Source: Hirundichthys speculiger (Eukaryota > Chordata > Actinopteri > Beloniformes > Exocoetidae). From it: a stretch of DNA of 64,000 bases. The stretch's first letter is position 1. Each line of letters starts with the position of its first letter. The position numbers and the translations under genes are program-made. The stretch lies in assembly GCA_018398805.1 (NCBI GenBank), contig JAGFBZ010002139.1, forward strand, positions 62,001-126,000, written 5' to 3'. Below, one piece after another: positions 10,241-21,794 of this stretch. The notes beneath the pieces are model-generated. The model did not search any database. It was not told where the DNA came from and was given only the letters and a program-made list of their open reading frames with translations.

Positions 10241-12981
10241 AGCATCAGCATCAGAGCATCGCATCGGAGCATCGGCGTCAGAGCATCGCATCGGAGCATT
10301 GGCATCGGAGCATCGGCATCAGAGCATCGACGTCAGAGCATCGCATCGGAGCATTGGCATCGGAGCATCGGCATCGGAGTATCGGCATCAGAGCATCGGC
10401 ATCGGAGCATCGGCATCAGAGCATCGCATCGGGGCATTGGAGCATCGGCATCAGAGCATCGGCATCGGAGCATCGGCATCAGAGCATCGGCATCAGAGCA
10501 TCGGAGCATCGGCATCAGAGCATCTGCATCAGAGCATCGGAGCATCGGCATCAGAGCATCGGCATCGGAGCATCGGCATCAGAGCATCGCATCGGGGCAT
10601 CGGCATCAGAGCATCGGCATCAGAGCATCAGAGCATCGGCATCAGAGCATCGGCATCGGAGCATCGGCATCGGAGCATCACATCGGGGCATCGCATCGGG
10701 GCATCGGCATCAGAGCATCGGCATCAGAGCATCGGCATCGGGGCATCGGAGCATCGGCATCAGAGCATCAGAGCATCGGCATCAGAGCATCGGCATCAGA
10801 GCATCGGCGTCAGAGCATCGCATCGGAGCATCGGCATCTGAGCATCGGCATCGGAAAATTGGCATAAGAGCATCGGCATCGGAGCATCGGCATAAGAGCA
10901 TCGGCGTCAGAGCATCGGCATCGGAGCATCGGCATCGGAGCATCGGCATCAGAGCATCGGAGCATCAGCATCAGAGCATCTGCATCGGAGCATCGGCATC
11001 AGAGCATCGGGGCATCGGCATCGGAGCATCGGAGCATCGGCATCAGAGCATCGGCATCGGAGCATCGGCATCAGAGCATTGCATCGGGGCATCGCATCGG
11101 GGCATCGCATCGGGGCATCGGCATCAGAGCATCGGCATCAGAGCATCAGAGCATCGGCATCAGAGCATCAGCATCGGAGCATCGGCATCGGAGCATCACA
11201 TCGGGGCATCGCATCGGGGCATCGGCATCAGAGCATCGGCATCAGAGCATCAGAGCATCGGCATCGGAGCATCGGCATCAGAGCATCGGCATCGGAGCAT
11301 CGCATCGGAGCATCGGCGTCAGAGCATCGCATCGGAGCATCGGCATCGGAGCATCGGTATAAGAGCATCGCATCGGAGCATCGGCATCAGAGCATCGGAG
11401 CATCGGCATCGGAGCATCGGAGCATCGGAGCATCGGCATCAGAGCATCGCCATCGGAGCATCTGCATCAGAGCATTGCATCGGGGCATCACATCGGGGCA
11501 TCGGCATCAGAGCATCGGCATCAGAGCATCGGCATCAGAGCATCGGCACCGGAGCATCAGCATCGGAGCATCACATCGGGGCATCGCATCAGGGCATCGG
11601 CATCAGAGCATCGGCATCAGAGCATCAGAGCATCAGAGCATCGGCATCGGAGCATCGGCATCAGAGCATCAGAGCATCGGCATCAGAGCATCGCATCGGA
11701 GCATCTGCGTCAGAGCATCGCATCGGAGCATTGGCATCGGAGCATCGGCATCAGAGCGTCGGCATCAGAGCATCGGCGTCAGAGCATCGGCATCGGAGCA
11801 TCGGCATCGGAGCATCGGCATCAGAGCATCGGAGCATCAGCATCAGAGCATCTGCATCGGAGCATCGGCATCAGAGCATCGGAACATCGGCATCGGAGCA
11901 TCGGCATCAGAGCATCGGCATCGGAGCATCGGCATCAGAGCATCGCATCGGGGCATCGGAGCATCAGCATCAGAGCATCGGCATCGGAGCATCGGCATCA
12001 GAGCATCGGCATCAGAGCATCGGAGCATCGGCATCAGAGCATCGCATTGGGGCATCGCATCGGGGCATCGGCATCAGAGCATCGGCATCAGAGCATCAGA
12101 GCATCGGCATCAGAGCATCGGCATCAGAGCATCGGCATCGGAGCATCGGCATCGGAGCATCGCATCGGGGCATCGCAACGAGGCATCGGCATCAGAGCAT
12201 CGGCATCAGAGCATCAGCATCGGAGCATCGGCATCAGAGCATCGCATCGGAGCATCGGCGTCAGAGCATTGCATCGGAGCATTGGCATCGGAGCATCGGC
12301 ATCAGAGCATCAGAGCATCGGCATCAGAGCATCGCATCGGAGCATCGGCATCAGAGCATCGGCATCAGGGCATCAGAGCATCAGAGCATCGGCATCAGAG
12401 CATCGGCATCGGAGCATCGGCATCGGAGCATTGCATCTGGGCATCGCATCGGGGCATCGGCATCAGAGCATCGGCATCAGAGCATCAGAGCATCGGCATC
12501 TGAGCATCAGAGCATTGGCATCAGAGCATCGGCATCGGAGCATCAGAGCATCGGCATCAGAGCATCGGCATCGGAGCATCAGCATCAGAGCATCGTCATC
12601 AGAGCATCGGCATCGGAGCATCAGAGCATCGGCATCGGAGCATCGGCATCGGCGCATCGGCATCGGAGCATCGGCATCGGAGCATCAGAGCATCGGCATC
12701 GGAGCATCAGAGCATCGGCATCAGAGCATCAGAGCATCGGCATCAGAGCATTGGCATCGGAGCAACAGAGCATCGGCATCAGAGCATCGGAGCATCAGAG
12801 CATCGGAGCATCGGAGCATCAGAGCATCGGAGCATCAGAGCATCGGCATCAGAGCATCGGCATCAGAGCATCAGAGCATCGGCATCAGGGCATCGGAGCA
12901 TCGGCATCGGAGCATCGCATCGGGGCATCGCATCGGGTTATCGGCATCAGAGCATCGCATCGGGGCATCGGCTTTGGGGCA
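10241..12981. repeat. 2.7-kb GCATCR minisatellite
   Basis: Near-pure mosaic of the units GCATCG, GCATCA, GAGCATCG and GAGCATCA, usually arranged as 12- or 14-bp doublets (CATCGGCATCAGAG). Stop codons are very rare, so all plus frames stay open for hundreds of codons (one for over 900), giving SIGIRASASEHRHQ-like translations. This is a composition effect, and I do not call a protein. It starts about 50 bp after the broken C2H2 frame and lies between that exon and the PB1-like exon. Confidence 0.95.
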
Positions 12982-13132
12982 TTATCTTCAAGCGTCTTTA
13001 AAAATATAGGTATGTTATAAGAGTTTGTTACAGTTCAGTATATGATTTTCATGGAATGACATACACCTGGAGCACACACCAAAAATCTCCATATGGCTGT
13101 CTGTACTGACCCAGCTGTCCTAAAGCAATATA

Positions 13133-13497
13133 CAGTCATGGAAAGAATTATTAGACCACCCTTGTTTCTTCGATTTCTTGTTCATTTTTGTACCTGGTAC
13201 CACTAAAGGTCATCATGTGACTAAAACAACCAGAAAAGAAAACATTTATTGCATAAAAGCACTGTTATTGACAGTACGATGCCATAGGCATTGATCTAAA
13301 AACTGAAGTGATTTACGTTATTATCAAGAAAACCATGGAAAATGGCTAGATATCAGGTCTTAAATAAAACTCTTATGAGCTATTTTTGTGGTTATTGTTA
13401 TGTTTCTCCAAACAAATGTAGCTTTAGTTGTTCCAGGTACAAAAATGAACAAGACATTGAAGAAACAAGGGTGGTCTAATAATTCTTTCCATGACTG
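13133..13497. mobile_element. Tc1/mariner-type MITE (365 bp)
   Basis: The inverted repeats begin CAGTCATGGAAAGAATTATT, are identical for 29 bp and similar for about 65 bp. They are flanked by TA at 13131-13132 and 13498-13499. There is no coding capacity. The TIR with TA duplication indicates the Tc1/mariner superfamily. Confidence 0.9.
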
Positions 13498-13589
13498 TAG
13501 TCCACAGTTTACCCAAAATGACGACATCTATTACATTTTTACACCCTCAACATGTTGCTCATCGTGGATTTTTTTTCTCCCCTTTTCAG

Positions 13590-13918
13590 ACAATTTCATC
13601 ATGCTACTGCGCATCATCTTGTCTGAAACTGACATTAGGAAGCTTACCATTGATAACTTGCCTGACACGATTGATGGCTTCTGCTCGATCCTGAAGAATA
13701 AACTGGGACTGGAGGGGGACATTGTGATTCAGTATCAAGACCCCAAATTTGAAAAGGAACTTTGCAATTTAACTAGCATGTCAGAGCTTCCTAAAGATAA
13801 AGCAACTTTGAAAGTGCACACCAAGTCTTCTGAATCATACCACACAGATTCAACTCTGGACACAGCAAGCCTGTCATCATCTTCCCTTGAGCTAACCCTA
13901 ACCCTAGCATCTTGTTAG
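13590..13918 (+). pseudogene. PB1-like exon of a SAMD3-like fish gene
   Basis: An acceptor (ccccttttcag, ending at 13589) precedes an ATG at 13601. The frame reads MLLRIILSETDIRKLTI, then GFCSILKNKLGL, VIQYQDPKFEKELCNLTSM and ELPKDKATLKV, followed by a Ser/Thr-rich linker. This is the PB1/ubiquitin-like N-terminal domain found in fish 'sterile alpha motif domain-containing protein 3-like' genes (recalled, not searched). The conserved part ends near SSSLE; the remaining codons (ELTLTLASC, stop) look like intron or fragment edge. No further exons were found to the right, where a Harbinger-like end begins at 13954, so the gene is probably truncated. It may belong with the C2H2 exon at 9761. Confidence 0.6.
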
Positions 13919-13953
13919 CATCTTCCACATCATATTTGTTAAATTTTTTTCCT

Positions 13954-14200
13954 GGGCCCTATTTTAGAAAGCAGGTTTAGGTAAAACTCAGAGTTACAGG
14001 AAACTTGGGTTTTGGTTTTAGGAAGCTGGTTCTGGTCTGAGTCGGTCGCTACAGCAGCATACTCCGTGAACCTAACCTGGTTTGAAGCAGGTTACTATTC
14101 AGATTGAGATCACCAAGTACAAAAAGTTCTGCCTCCTGACTAATCAGTTCTCTGTGAGTGAGATCAGCTGACAGAGAGTAGTTAGTCCCTCAGAACCTGT
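13954..14200. mobile_element. PIF-Harbinger-like terminus
   Basis: GGGCCCTATTTTAGAAAGCA followed by GGTTTAGGTAAAACTCAGAG resembles fish Harbinger termini (compare the GGGCCTGATTTACTAA termini at 35771). No facing terminus or transposase was recognised. The right boundary is arbitrary. Confidence 0.35.
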
Positions 14201-14689
14201 ATCTCGCAGATTTTGAAATCTGCGAGATACCAGTACCGCAAGATACCGAGTTTGTGGAAAGCGCAACTGGCATGTCGGCGCGTCCAAATCCTGTCATTGC
14301 GCGTCCACCCAGTCACATGTGGACTGCACAACCGGCTCTACCTCTCGATTGTGCATCACTGTATTACTTTCATACGTTATTATTCTCTTAAGGGCAGATT
14401 TTTTCTGTACAGCTGTGACATGATCTCATTCAGATGTTTGCTGTGGAGGAAACAAGGAGATCACAGAACTCTGTTGTGGAGTTTCTAGCACTGTGTGCCT
14501 CCCTCCTTGCACTCGGAACACCTGAGATGCGCTCACTGGTAGAAGGTAGATGTCATCATACCTGTTCCTCTGGCTCAATGCTCATCCTCATCCAATGATC
14601 CGATCTGCAGTATTTTAAAAAGCACCGCTTCCAGCGGCTTTGCGTCTTGGCGCAGCTGTGCGTTTTGGTGCGTCTTGGCGCAGGGGATA

Positions 14690-15480
14690 TGTTCAAGATA
14701 ACTCAAAAAGTTATGGATGGATTTTGATGAAATTTTCAGGAGTTTTCAGAAATGTGAGAAGGAAGAACTGATTTTATTTTGGGTGTGATCCGGAAGAAAT
14801 CCTGGATTCTGGATCACTTTCAAATTTTTTGATAACATTGCGCTATTTAGTTGTTTCTTGAACCCTAAAGCAACCACAATGGAGACAGGAAGGGAGTTCT
14901 GGAATTTTAAGAGTTTAATTCTCTCAGATGTAAAAAAGGAGGATTCGAGGGTTGGCAGCCAAACCAACAATCCAGGGGACGATGAAGGCAAGGAGGTGGC
15001 ACTGTAAATGGCTGGATCAGGCATTTCTATGGGAAGATCTGGCGACGAGTCTGGTTGAATGATGACTGAATAGGTACAGGTGTGCAGTGCCACACCTGGG
15101 CTGCTCATCGGATGGGAAGGTGAAACATATGTGGATCTGAGTGTCTATGTAGTGGATTGAAGGTGGTGCAGTGGGTTGTGCGCAGGAGCCCAGAGGTGGA
15201 AGGTTGCAGTTCACAACCTGGCTTGAGACCATAACACGCGCTTAATGGGGCCGGAAATTTTGTTTCTCAACATCTCCGTTAATCATTGCCCACAGCTCAT
15301 TAAATTTCACTCAGGTATTGACACTGAAAACCTCTATAAAATTTCAGAGGCTGATCCGGATCTGATCCAGAAGGCGGATTTTATCGCAATCTGTAAATCG
15401 CTGTATGGGAGAACTGTTGTGCTTGGCAGAGGTCTGCGCTCTCTGAGTGCTTTAGAAATGCTTTCCTGGAAGCTCACTGG
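14690..15480 (+). repeat. Interspersed repeat (AAGGAGGTTATG...GAGTGCTTT family), interrupted
   Basis: Parts at about 14690-14835 (GATGAAATTTTCAGGAGTTT, GTGTGATCCGGAAGAAATCC) and 15340-15470 (GGCAGAGGTCTGCGCTCTCT, GAGTGCTTT) match the compact copy at 42606-42817 of the same dispersed family. The family's class is not known to me. About 400-500 bp of unrelated or diverged sequence separates the two parts. Confidence 0.55.
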
Positions 15481-16363
15481 CTCTATTTTTTTTCTGAGCA
15501 GTTTGTTGAAACTTCTTGGAGTACAAAAGAAATGATTAAATCATTTGCTCCACATTAGTTAGAGCTAGTTATGTATATATCAGTGCAGAGGAGGAGGAGG
15601 AAAAAAGAGGAGGAAGCTCTACAGCCAAAGCCGGGCTGCACTAAAACTTTAACGAAGTTCCACGCCACCATGTTTGTTGTGATCAGCGCTGTGCTGCAGG
15701 CTGCATTTAAGGTGTAACGTAAATTCCCACGTTCCCTCGTTTGCTAGTTGTTCTTTCAGCCTTTTCTATTTTTTTTCCTTTTTTATGTGTAACATGCGGG
15801 AAAATACTGCGAATATCAATTCAAGTTAACAACTACCAAAATTATGACTGAGTTAACAAGTTGTTTTCTGGCATGAGGGGGTATTCTTGATTTTCCTTAT
15901 TGAGTAATCGTTTTTCTGATTATGCCGACATTACTGGAACATAACATTCACTGCCGGTCATTTAAGGCTCAGAGGTAGCGAGGCACTGCTGTGTTGACAA
16001 AAATATATATGTTATCGGGCCTATTCGTTGTGATATCGGAGTTATCGGAATTATGTCATTATTTCCTGTTATCAGCCCGCAAATATGGTTTGTGTGGATG
16101 AGCCGCCAGGATGCTCAAGGATCTAAAGTTGCATCTACCAGGGTGAAGATAAACAGCCGTAATGCAAAGCTCATCTGCAGTGAAGACCTGGCTGCTGGCT
16201 AGTCCCGTTCAGCATGTAAACTTGCATAAAGATAAGTCATTTTTGCTTTTAGTTTTTACTATAAAGATTAATGAACTACAGACAACAATGATGACACTGG
16301 CAGTTGCAGCTCATTTACCTTCTCAGGTCCCAGAACGCCACATCACATAAAGAGAGAGGCCAG

Positions 16364-17771
16364 CAGAGGCGGCTGGCCCATAGGGGGCGCTGGGCGCCGC
16401 CCCACCAGCTGTGGAGGGGAAAAACATTTATTCTATTTTATTTTATTTATTTTTTTGATCAGCATCAGATTAATTGATAGTATGTGTGTGCCTACATGCG
16501 ATTTAAATAATTTAAACAACATTTTCACCAACTGACACTCATTAAACAGTGAATTTCCACCGACCTACAGTGCGTCATTCTCTCAAGGGGGGGTTGGCAA
16601 ACCGCCCCTGACCTGCAGCTAAATAGCCAATCCGGTTATGGTTGCTAGGTAAAAATGATTGATAATTGGCCTATCAACGTCACCAAATTTAATGCAGATG
16701 GGGCGCTGGAAATGTCGCCCCAACAGCTACGTAAAATGCGTGAAGGTTTATGAGCTAGAGCTATGTGAAGGGCCAGCGGTAGTTTTATTTCGTAGAGCGA
16801 CTCCCAGACTCTGTCCTACGTCGGGAGAAAAAAAAAATACGGCGACGAGGAAGAGAGATGGCGACAACTGGAGTTCAAGAGCAGCTTCGGTGAAATCATT
16901 ATTAATGTTCCCTTTTGTGAGACGGACGACGGAGAAAAAACTTCTCGTTAAGGAGCTGGGACCCGACAAGCCTGAAATTAACATTTTCCAGTAAACGAAG
17001 GAGAAAGGTAAATCATACAAACTGAGTTTTTGTCTGAGTTGGTTAAACCCTGAGACGTGGCTGGCAGGTTGTGGAGCAGCTAATGCACTTTTCTGTTTCC
17101 CCTGTATCCTCTTCAGAAGTGACAGATGTGATTGGACTTGGACAAAGACTGGACTAACTGACTTAAAGCACCTCTGAACGGTTCAAAAAACATGAGAGAT
17201 CCAAAGTTCACATGGAAAACTGCGTAAAGCTAGCTGTGCTCGGAAAGATTAGCATAGCAACGCAGCCAGATGATGGGCACCACATTACTGAAAGAAGGCA
17301 CAATGAAGAAGTAGATAAAAACCGTAATATTGTACCGTAAAAATATGTCCAAGATAATCAATTGTGTTAAATTTTGTGGTGCTTTTGAATAAGCAATGTG
17401 GGGACATAATGTCAGCTAGTCCTGGTACTGAGGTACATTGATGGACCCAACAATATACAGGAGCGGTTCTATTGATTCATCAAGCTACCCAACAGCTGTG
17501 CGGATTCAACAGCTGGTGTCTTATTGGAGAGGCTGCACTGCATCCTTCCGGAGGGACAATTTACCCCTTGATTGTATAGTATTTGATAGCATAAAGTCTA
17601 ATATAGCTGTAAATTGTTACTTCTTATTTGAAACTGGAAAATGAAATTAAATTATTATTGTGGACCTGTTGTCATTTTCCGACTGTTCATTTTAATGCTT
17701 ATGCTAGATTAGGCAGAGAAAAATGTTGGCACACCAGCCCCACCAAGATTTTTTTTCACCAGCCGCCACTG
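16364..17771 (+). mobile_element. hAT element with ZMYM1-like transposase 5' remnant
   Basis: The termini are CAGAGGCGGCTGG and CAGTGGCGGCTGG in inverted orientation, flanked by a perfect 8-bp duplication GAGGCCAG (16356-16363, 17772-17779). The plus strand retains a frame ending RRTTEKKLLVKELGPDKPEI (about 16920-16985), an N-terminal segment seen in ZMYM1-like hAT transposases. The catalytic exon is absent, so the element is non-autonomous. The right repeat copy has the empty site with one GAGGCCAG (63433-63440 on the minus strand), so this insertion postdates the duplication. Confidence 0.92.
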
Positions 17772-18064
17772 GAGGCCAGTTTACACAGGGGGGCTGTTTT
17801 AGTAATTAGCTCCCTCCTGGCATCATTTCCTGAACTGTTGCCCCATTTCTCCCCGATAGATAAGCATAAACCATGCACTGCCACCCCTCTGGGGAGCCCT
17901 CAAGTCAAACCCAACCCTCTACTCACTGGGAGCAGGAGAGGAAGTCACCCACAGACCATCTGCACCCTGGGCTCATAGACCAGTACGTAGGAGGAAGGAT
18001 GGTCATCCCCGTAGAGATACTGGAGCCCGTCACCTGCTCACTGAGACACTGCTTCACTGCAACA

Positions 18065-18262
18065 TACACTACATTTACAAAAGTATTCACTCACCTGCCT
18101 GGACTCATATATGTGCTTTAGCTCCTCCCATTCCTAATCAATATGTCACGGCTCCATCTTTGCAGCTAGAACAGCTTCAACTCTTCTGGGTAGTTTCCTG
18201 CTAAGCAGCAGTTTAAATGTGTGGAGTGAACTTGTGCCTGTGCAAATATATCTGATGTGTAG
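18065..18262. mobile_element. Tc1-like terminus fragment
   Basis: TACACTACATTTACAAAAGT followed by ATTCACTCACCTGCCTGGAC, then GCAGCTAGAACAGCTTCAAC, is a widespread fish Tc1-type element end. It lacks the opposite terminus. The same fragment is present in the right repeat copy (about 62950-63150), so it predates the duplication. Confidence 0.5.
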
Positions 18263-19366
18263 AGCTCTTTAAAGCAGCACAAATGAGCTTTTTTAAAATC
18301 ATTTTCAGCTCAGCTGGTTCCTCTGAGGTGGAAATTCGGTCACTTTTTCAAGAAAACTCTCATTTTCTCTTCTGTCATCACTTCCTTGAGTCTCTTAATC
18401 ACCTCTGCCATGATGTCAGCTGTATCTCTGAGCCGGTGTGTCACACCAGAAGACCAGGACTTGGAGACTAAAGTTGCTTTGGCCGGCGGAGGACCTTGAG
18501 AATTCACGCTGATGTTTTAACATCTAAATGAAAGTGGTTTTGTGCTGCATTATATGTGCAAGACATGAACACAGAGTCCTGGTCAGTCAGAGTTTCTCTC
18601 AGTGTTCTGACATACAGATATGCAGCGGCACGGCTTCAAAGCATTGCTCTGTATAATCCGGCAGAACTAACACAAAGTGACAGTTGTGTGCTTTCTGCTG
18701 AAATCACCTTATTAAGTCCACGCTGATGTGCTTAGATGGCCTCGCTGTTACCAGGCAGAGCAGCAACTGCACGTTTGGACCAGCCTGAAGACAGTTTACT
18801 GCTGTACGAATGCAAGTTAAATCTGCCATGACAGGAAATTAAATTTAAAAAAATGCATGAGGACAGAAAATCAGGGAGTCAATTCTTCAAAGGCACGAGG
18901 CTTTCAAAAACCGGTTTTCTTGATGGTGGGGTTAATTAATGTTTAATTAATTGATGAAGTCGCCATGAAGACAGAACAAAGAAAACTGGTTTTAGAACAT
19001 TATAACATCCGTCCTGATTTCTTTTTTGCGGGGAAAAGCTTTGGCTGAATGCATCACGAGCTCATGAGTGTTGTCAAAAGAAGAGCCGACTACTGCCGTC
19101 ATAAAGCTCTTACACGTGTGCACGTCTGTAATCTAGTGTGTCCAAAGCCGGGCTGCACATTAAAGTGATCGGGAGCTTTCCTGGCCCAAACCATCGATGT
19201 GGACCACGGGGACAACTAATTTTAACTATTTTTTTTGTCACTTCTTTTGTCTTATTCTTGCATTATTATCAATTAAGTTGCAACCACCCGTTGCATCATA
19301 GTGGATTAAATAGGTCCACAGCCCCTTCCTAGAAAATCTGTGGTTCTACTACCATGTAAGCAGCAT

Positions 19367-19968
19367 CAGGGCCGTCAAGCGGGGGGCGAAGGGGGCGGTC
19401 GCCCAGGGCCCCGCGCTGTGACGTACCAATGACGGGCCTCACACTTGACCAATGAGTTTTGTTTATCTAATAATTTCATGTGGTCATTAGAAGGCTAAGA
19501 CATTAATGTCTTTAAAATAAAATGCTTCAATTTCATTTCAGTATACATAAAGGTTGTTTTACACCAAATAAAGTATATATATATATTCTTTAATAAAGTA
19601 TAGTTCCTCAAACGTTGCTTAATGACGTAGGTACGTAGGCGACGCATCGGTTCTCTTGCAGCAGGCGCCAACATCAGACTGAAGGGGATAATGTCGGCAG
19701 CCAGCCGCAAGCGAGACTGCTGTCGAAAAAATTTCAGTCAGGCGCTGAGAAACGAAAGAAACTGAAAAAGAGAGAGGAGTTCAACAGGACACTTCATGGG
19801 TCTCTGCAATGTGTAATGTGGAAAGTTTTACTGTAAGTTTATTTTAATGTTAAATAGTTTGACATCATTTATGCTCTTGTTATTGTATTTATGAATTGCT
19901 GATAATACACGGCTGATGGCCAAAGATGTATATTGAGTCTGTCTGCTAATTGTTGTTTCTTACTTTCC

Positions 19969-20005
<37 letters not shown>

Positions 20006-20176
20006 ATTATTATTATCTGATGTTGCTACTAACACTACAAACAGGTTGCAATTTGTCCTCGCCCCGACGGAGAGCTGTGAGGCTGTCTGCATGCGCACGT
20101 GGAAATAGGTTATCCTGAAAAGGGCCTCGCATCTCAAGTCTGCCCCGGGCCTCGCCCTCCCCTCGCGACGGCCCTG
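19367..20176. mobile_element. hAT MITE, left copy
   Basis: CAGGGCCGTC begins the element and GACGGCCCTG ends it. The 8-bp duplication AGCAGCAT lies at 19359-19366 and 20177-20184. It contains an (AAT)n stretch at about 19970-20013 and no transposase. It is also present in the right repeat copy at 60975-61837, so it is older than the duplication. Confidence 0.92.
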
Positions 20177-20843
20177 AGCAGCATAATTCCCCCCGACCCC
20201 TCCCACGTGTTTCAGGTGGTTTGGCCCAAGGCTCGTCTTCACTCTAAATCACACTGGCACGAAACAGAGCGCCAGTGATGGAAAGCAGAAAGAGGCTGGG
20301 CGGAATGGAAAGGGGTTAAAATAAAAATTAAAAAAAAGGAGGCGGCGGCCAAATGTGCCAAATTAACTGACATCTTCTCAAGACAAGCTGGTAGGTTACT
20401 GAAAGAGAGATGGATAATTGGCCTGGTTGTGAATTTTATCATATAACGTGGCGAGCGTTTGCAACTGTCACAACTGTCAACTTAAAAATGTCACGATGTA
20501 GGTATAGGATTATCTATGCTTAAAGTGCATTCAAATTTCCATAGAAGAACCGAAAACTTGTTGCTTTAATTGCCAGTTAATCATTTTGATGAACAAAGTT
20601 GCCAAACGCTTCATCACGCTTTATTTGTAGCCTGCCTGTATTAGCACCAACGTGCACAGGTTAACGCAATTAGACATATTAAACAGGTTGTGTAACAGGC
20701 TATTTGTTAGGGTATTAAATGCATGTCAAACGTGCTATTTAGGCTGCATTATTTAGAAGTGCTGTATACCAATATTGCGCTTGGTTCGTGGGCGTGGGGG
20801 CAGGTGTTAACTGTCTTTTTCATGGTTCTGGAATGTTTTGTAG

Positions 20844-20906
20844 CATCAGCGCAGGATGCCAGTGCCACTGACGATCCAGATGAGGGCAGGACTGCTGAAG
20901 GGCCAG
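20844..20906 (+). CDS. Mini-exon a (21 codons, acidic)
   Basis: It lies between a tttgtag acceptor and a CCAG|gtagag donor and is 63 bp long, symmetric phase 1-1. It encodes an A-S-A-Q-D-A-S-A-T-D-D-P-D-E-G-R-T-A-E-G-P peptide. It is the first of three related mini-exons in this repeat and is conserved in the inverted copy (about 52540-52610 minus). The function and the parent gene are unknown. It may belong to the transposase gene of the surrounding hAT-like unit. The prediction rests on splice signals, frame and repetition. Confidence 0.45.
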
Positions 20907-21129
20907 GTAGAGGAAGACAGTTAGTCAAGATAGATGTTTATGATGTAAAATATGGCATAGTCTACAGAAGAAAACCATGATATGTGTAGATTAAATAGTG
21001 CAGATAATTTAACAAAATCATAATTAAATATGCAAACAAATTAATAAGTGAATGAAAGGATAGGCTAGATAAATACATAAAGTGTGTTTTAGCAACATAA
21101 AGAACCCCCTAAATGAAATGTTTCTGTAG

Positions 21130-21195
21130 CCTCAGAAGATCAGGTGCCTGAAGGTGAATGCAGTCATGGAGAGGCCAGGACCACAGAGGAAACAG
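21130..21195 (+). CDS. Mini-exon b (22 codons, acidic)
   Basis: The acceptor tttctgtag precedes 66 bp that end at AACAG|gtagca, again phase 1-1. The peptide contains SEDQVPEGECSHGEARTTEE. The C-terminal GEARTTEET pattern aligns with GRTAEGP of mini-exon a and GRTTEGP of mini-exon c. The counterpart in the right copy is at about 52250-52325 (minus). Confidence 0.45.
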
Positions 21196-21409
21196 GTAGC
21201 AGGATTTAAATGAACTAATCGTTGAAAATGCATCAAAATAAGACCAAATGAAATAGGTAACCACTGTTTAATCAATAATTGTCTATGTAACCTACATAAC
21301 TTTTTAATTGTTATTATAGGCCTATGAAGTCAGATGCTAAGAGGGAGGTGCGCACACTGTTATCAACTCAATATTAAATATCTTTTTTATTGTTATGGGA
21401 TGTTTCTAG

Positions 21410-21475
21410 CGTTGAAGCAGCAGACCATTTCCACTACTGATGATCCAGACGGGGGCAGGACTACTGAAGGGCCAG
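21410..21475 (+). CDS. Mini-exon c (22 codons, acidic)
   Basis: The acceptor gtttctag precedes 66 bp that end at GCCAG|gtagag, phase 1-1. The peptide is LKQQTISTTDDPDGGRTTEG-like. The right copy (about 51975-52042 minus) keeps the A-S start (SKQQ), so the left copy has drifted. Downstream intronic bases (gtagaggaagagagttagtc) are also shared with mini-exon a, which supports tandem exon duplication that included flanking intron. Confidence 0.45.
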
Positions 21476-21794
21476 GTAGAGGAAGAGAGTTAGTCAAGAT
21501 AGACGTTTATGATGTAAAATATGGCATACAGAAGAACAACAGAAGTTATGTAAAGGAACTTTGATTTGTGAAAAGACTTCTTTATCATTATCTTTATTTT
21601 ATTTGAATTTCAATTATACATTGTTAAAGGGGCGTGAATAATTGTATGCCATAATCTAAATAAAATAAAAGGCATTGTGAGAGAATTGTTTTTTGTTTTA
21701 TCTTTTTCTATGTACTCAAATCTGTCGTCCGTATCAGAGTGGCCTGAATTTGAATTAAATTCCCAGACTGAGAAAAGGGCCCACTCCGGCCCTG

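Larger units (their letters stand above)
15796..21794 (+). repeat. Left copy of a >=6-kb repeat (inverted partner at 51655-64000)
   Basis: Sequence from 15796 to 21794 matches the reverse complement of 51655-64000 once insertions are removed. Position 15796 pairs with 64000, so the match may extend further left than can be seen. The inner end is sharp: GCCCACTCCGGCCCTG at 21794, mirrored by CAGGGCCGGAGTGGGC at 51655. That looks like a hAT terminus, so the unit is probably a long hAT element with older insertions rather than a segmental duplication. This copy alone holds the hAT at 16364-17771 and lacks LTR element 2. Confidence 0.85.

Noticed and set aside
5062..12981. Possible CRISPR-like regular repeats
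   Set aside because: The units are contiguous without unique spacers, and the DNA is clearly vertebrate.
10237..13020. A 927-codon open frame of SIGIRASASEHRHQ-like repeats
   Set aside because: It lies wholly in the GCATCR minisatellite. All plus frames are open for the same compositional reason, there is no conserved domain, and no start or splice context sets it apart.
13890..13912. CTAACCCTAACCCTAGC, a telomere-like motif
   Set aside because: There are only about two TAACCC units at an exon edge, too short to call interstitial telomeric repeat.
18283..18471. 62-codon frame conserved in both repeat copies (18283 plus, 62739 minus)
   Set aside because: Conservation reflects the overall near-identity of the two repeat copies. 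I saw no domain, splice context or codon-level constraint.
19946..20242. Poly-Asn frame on the minus strand
   Set aside because: It is the (AAT)n microsatellite inside a hAT MITE. The same holds for 61014-61208.
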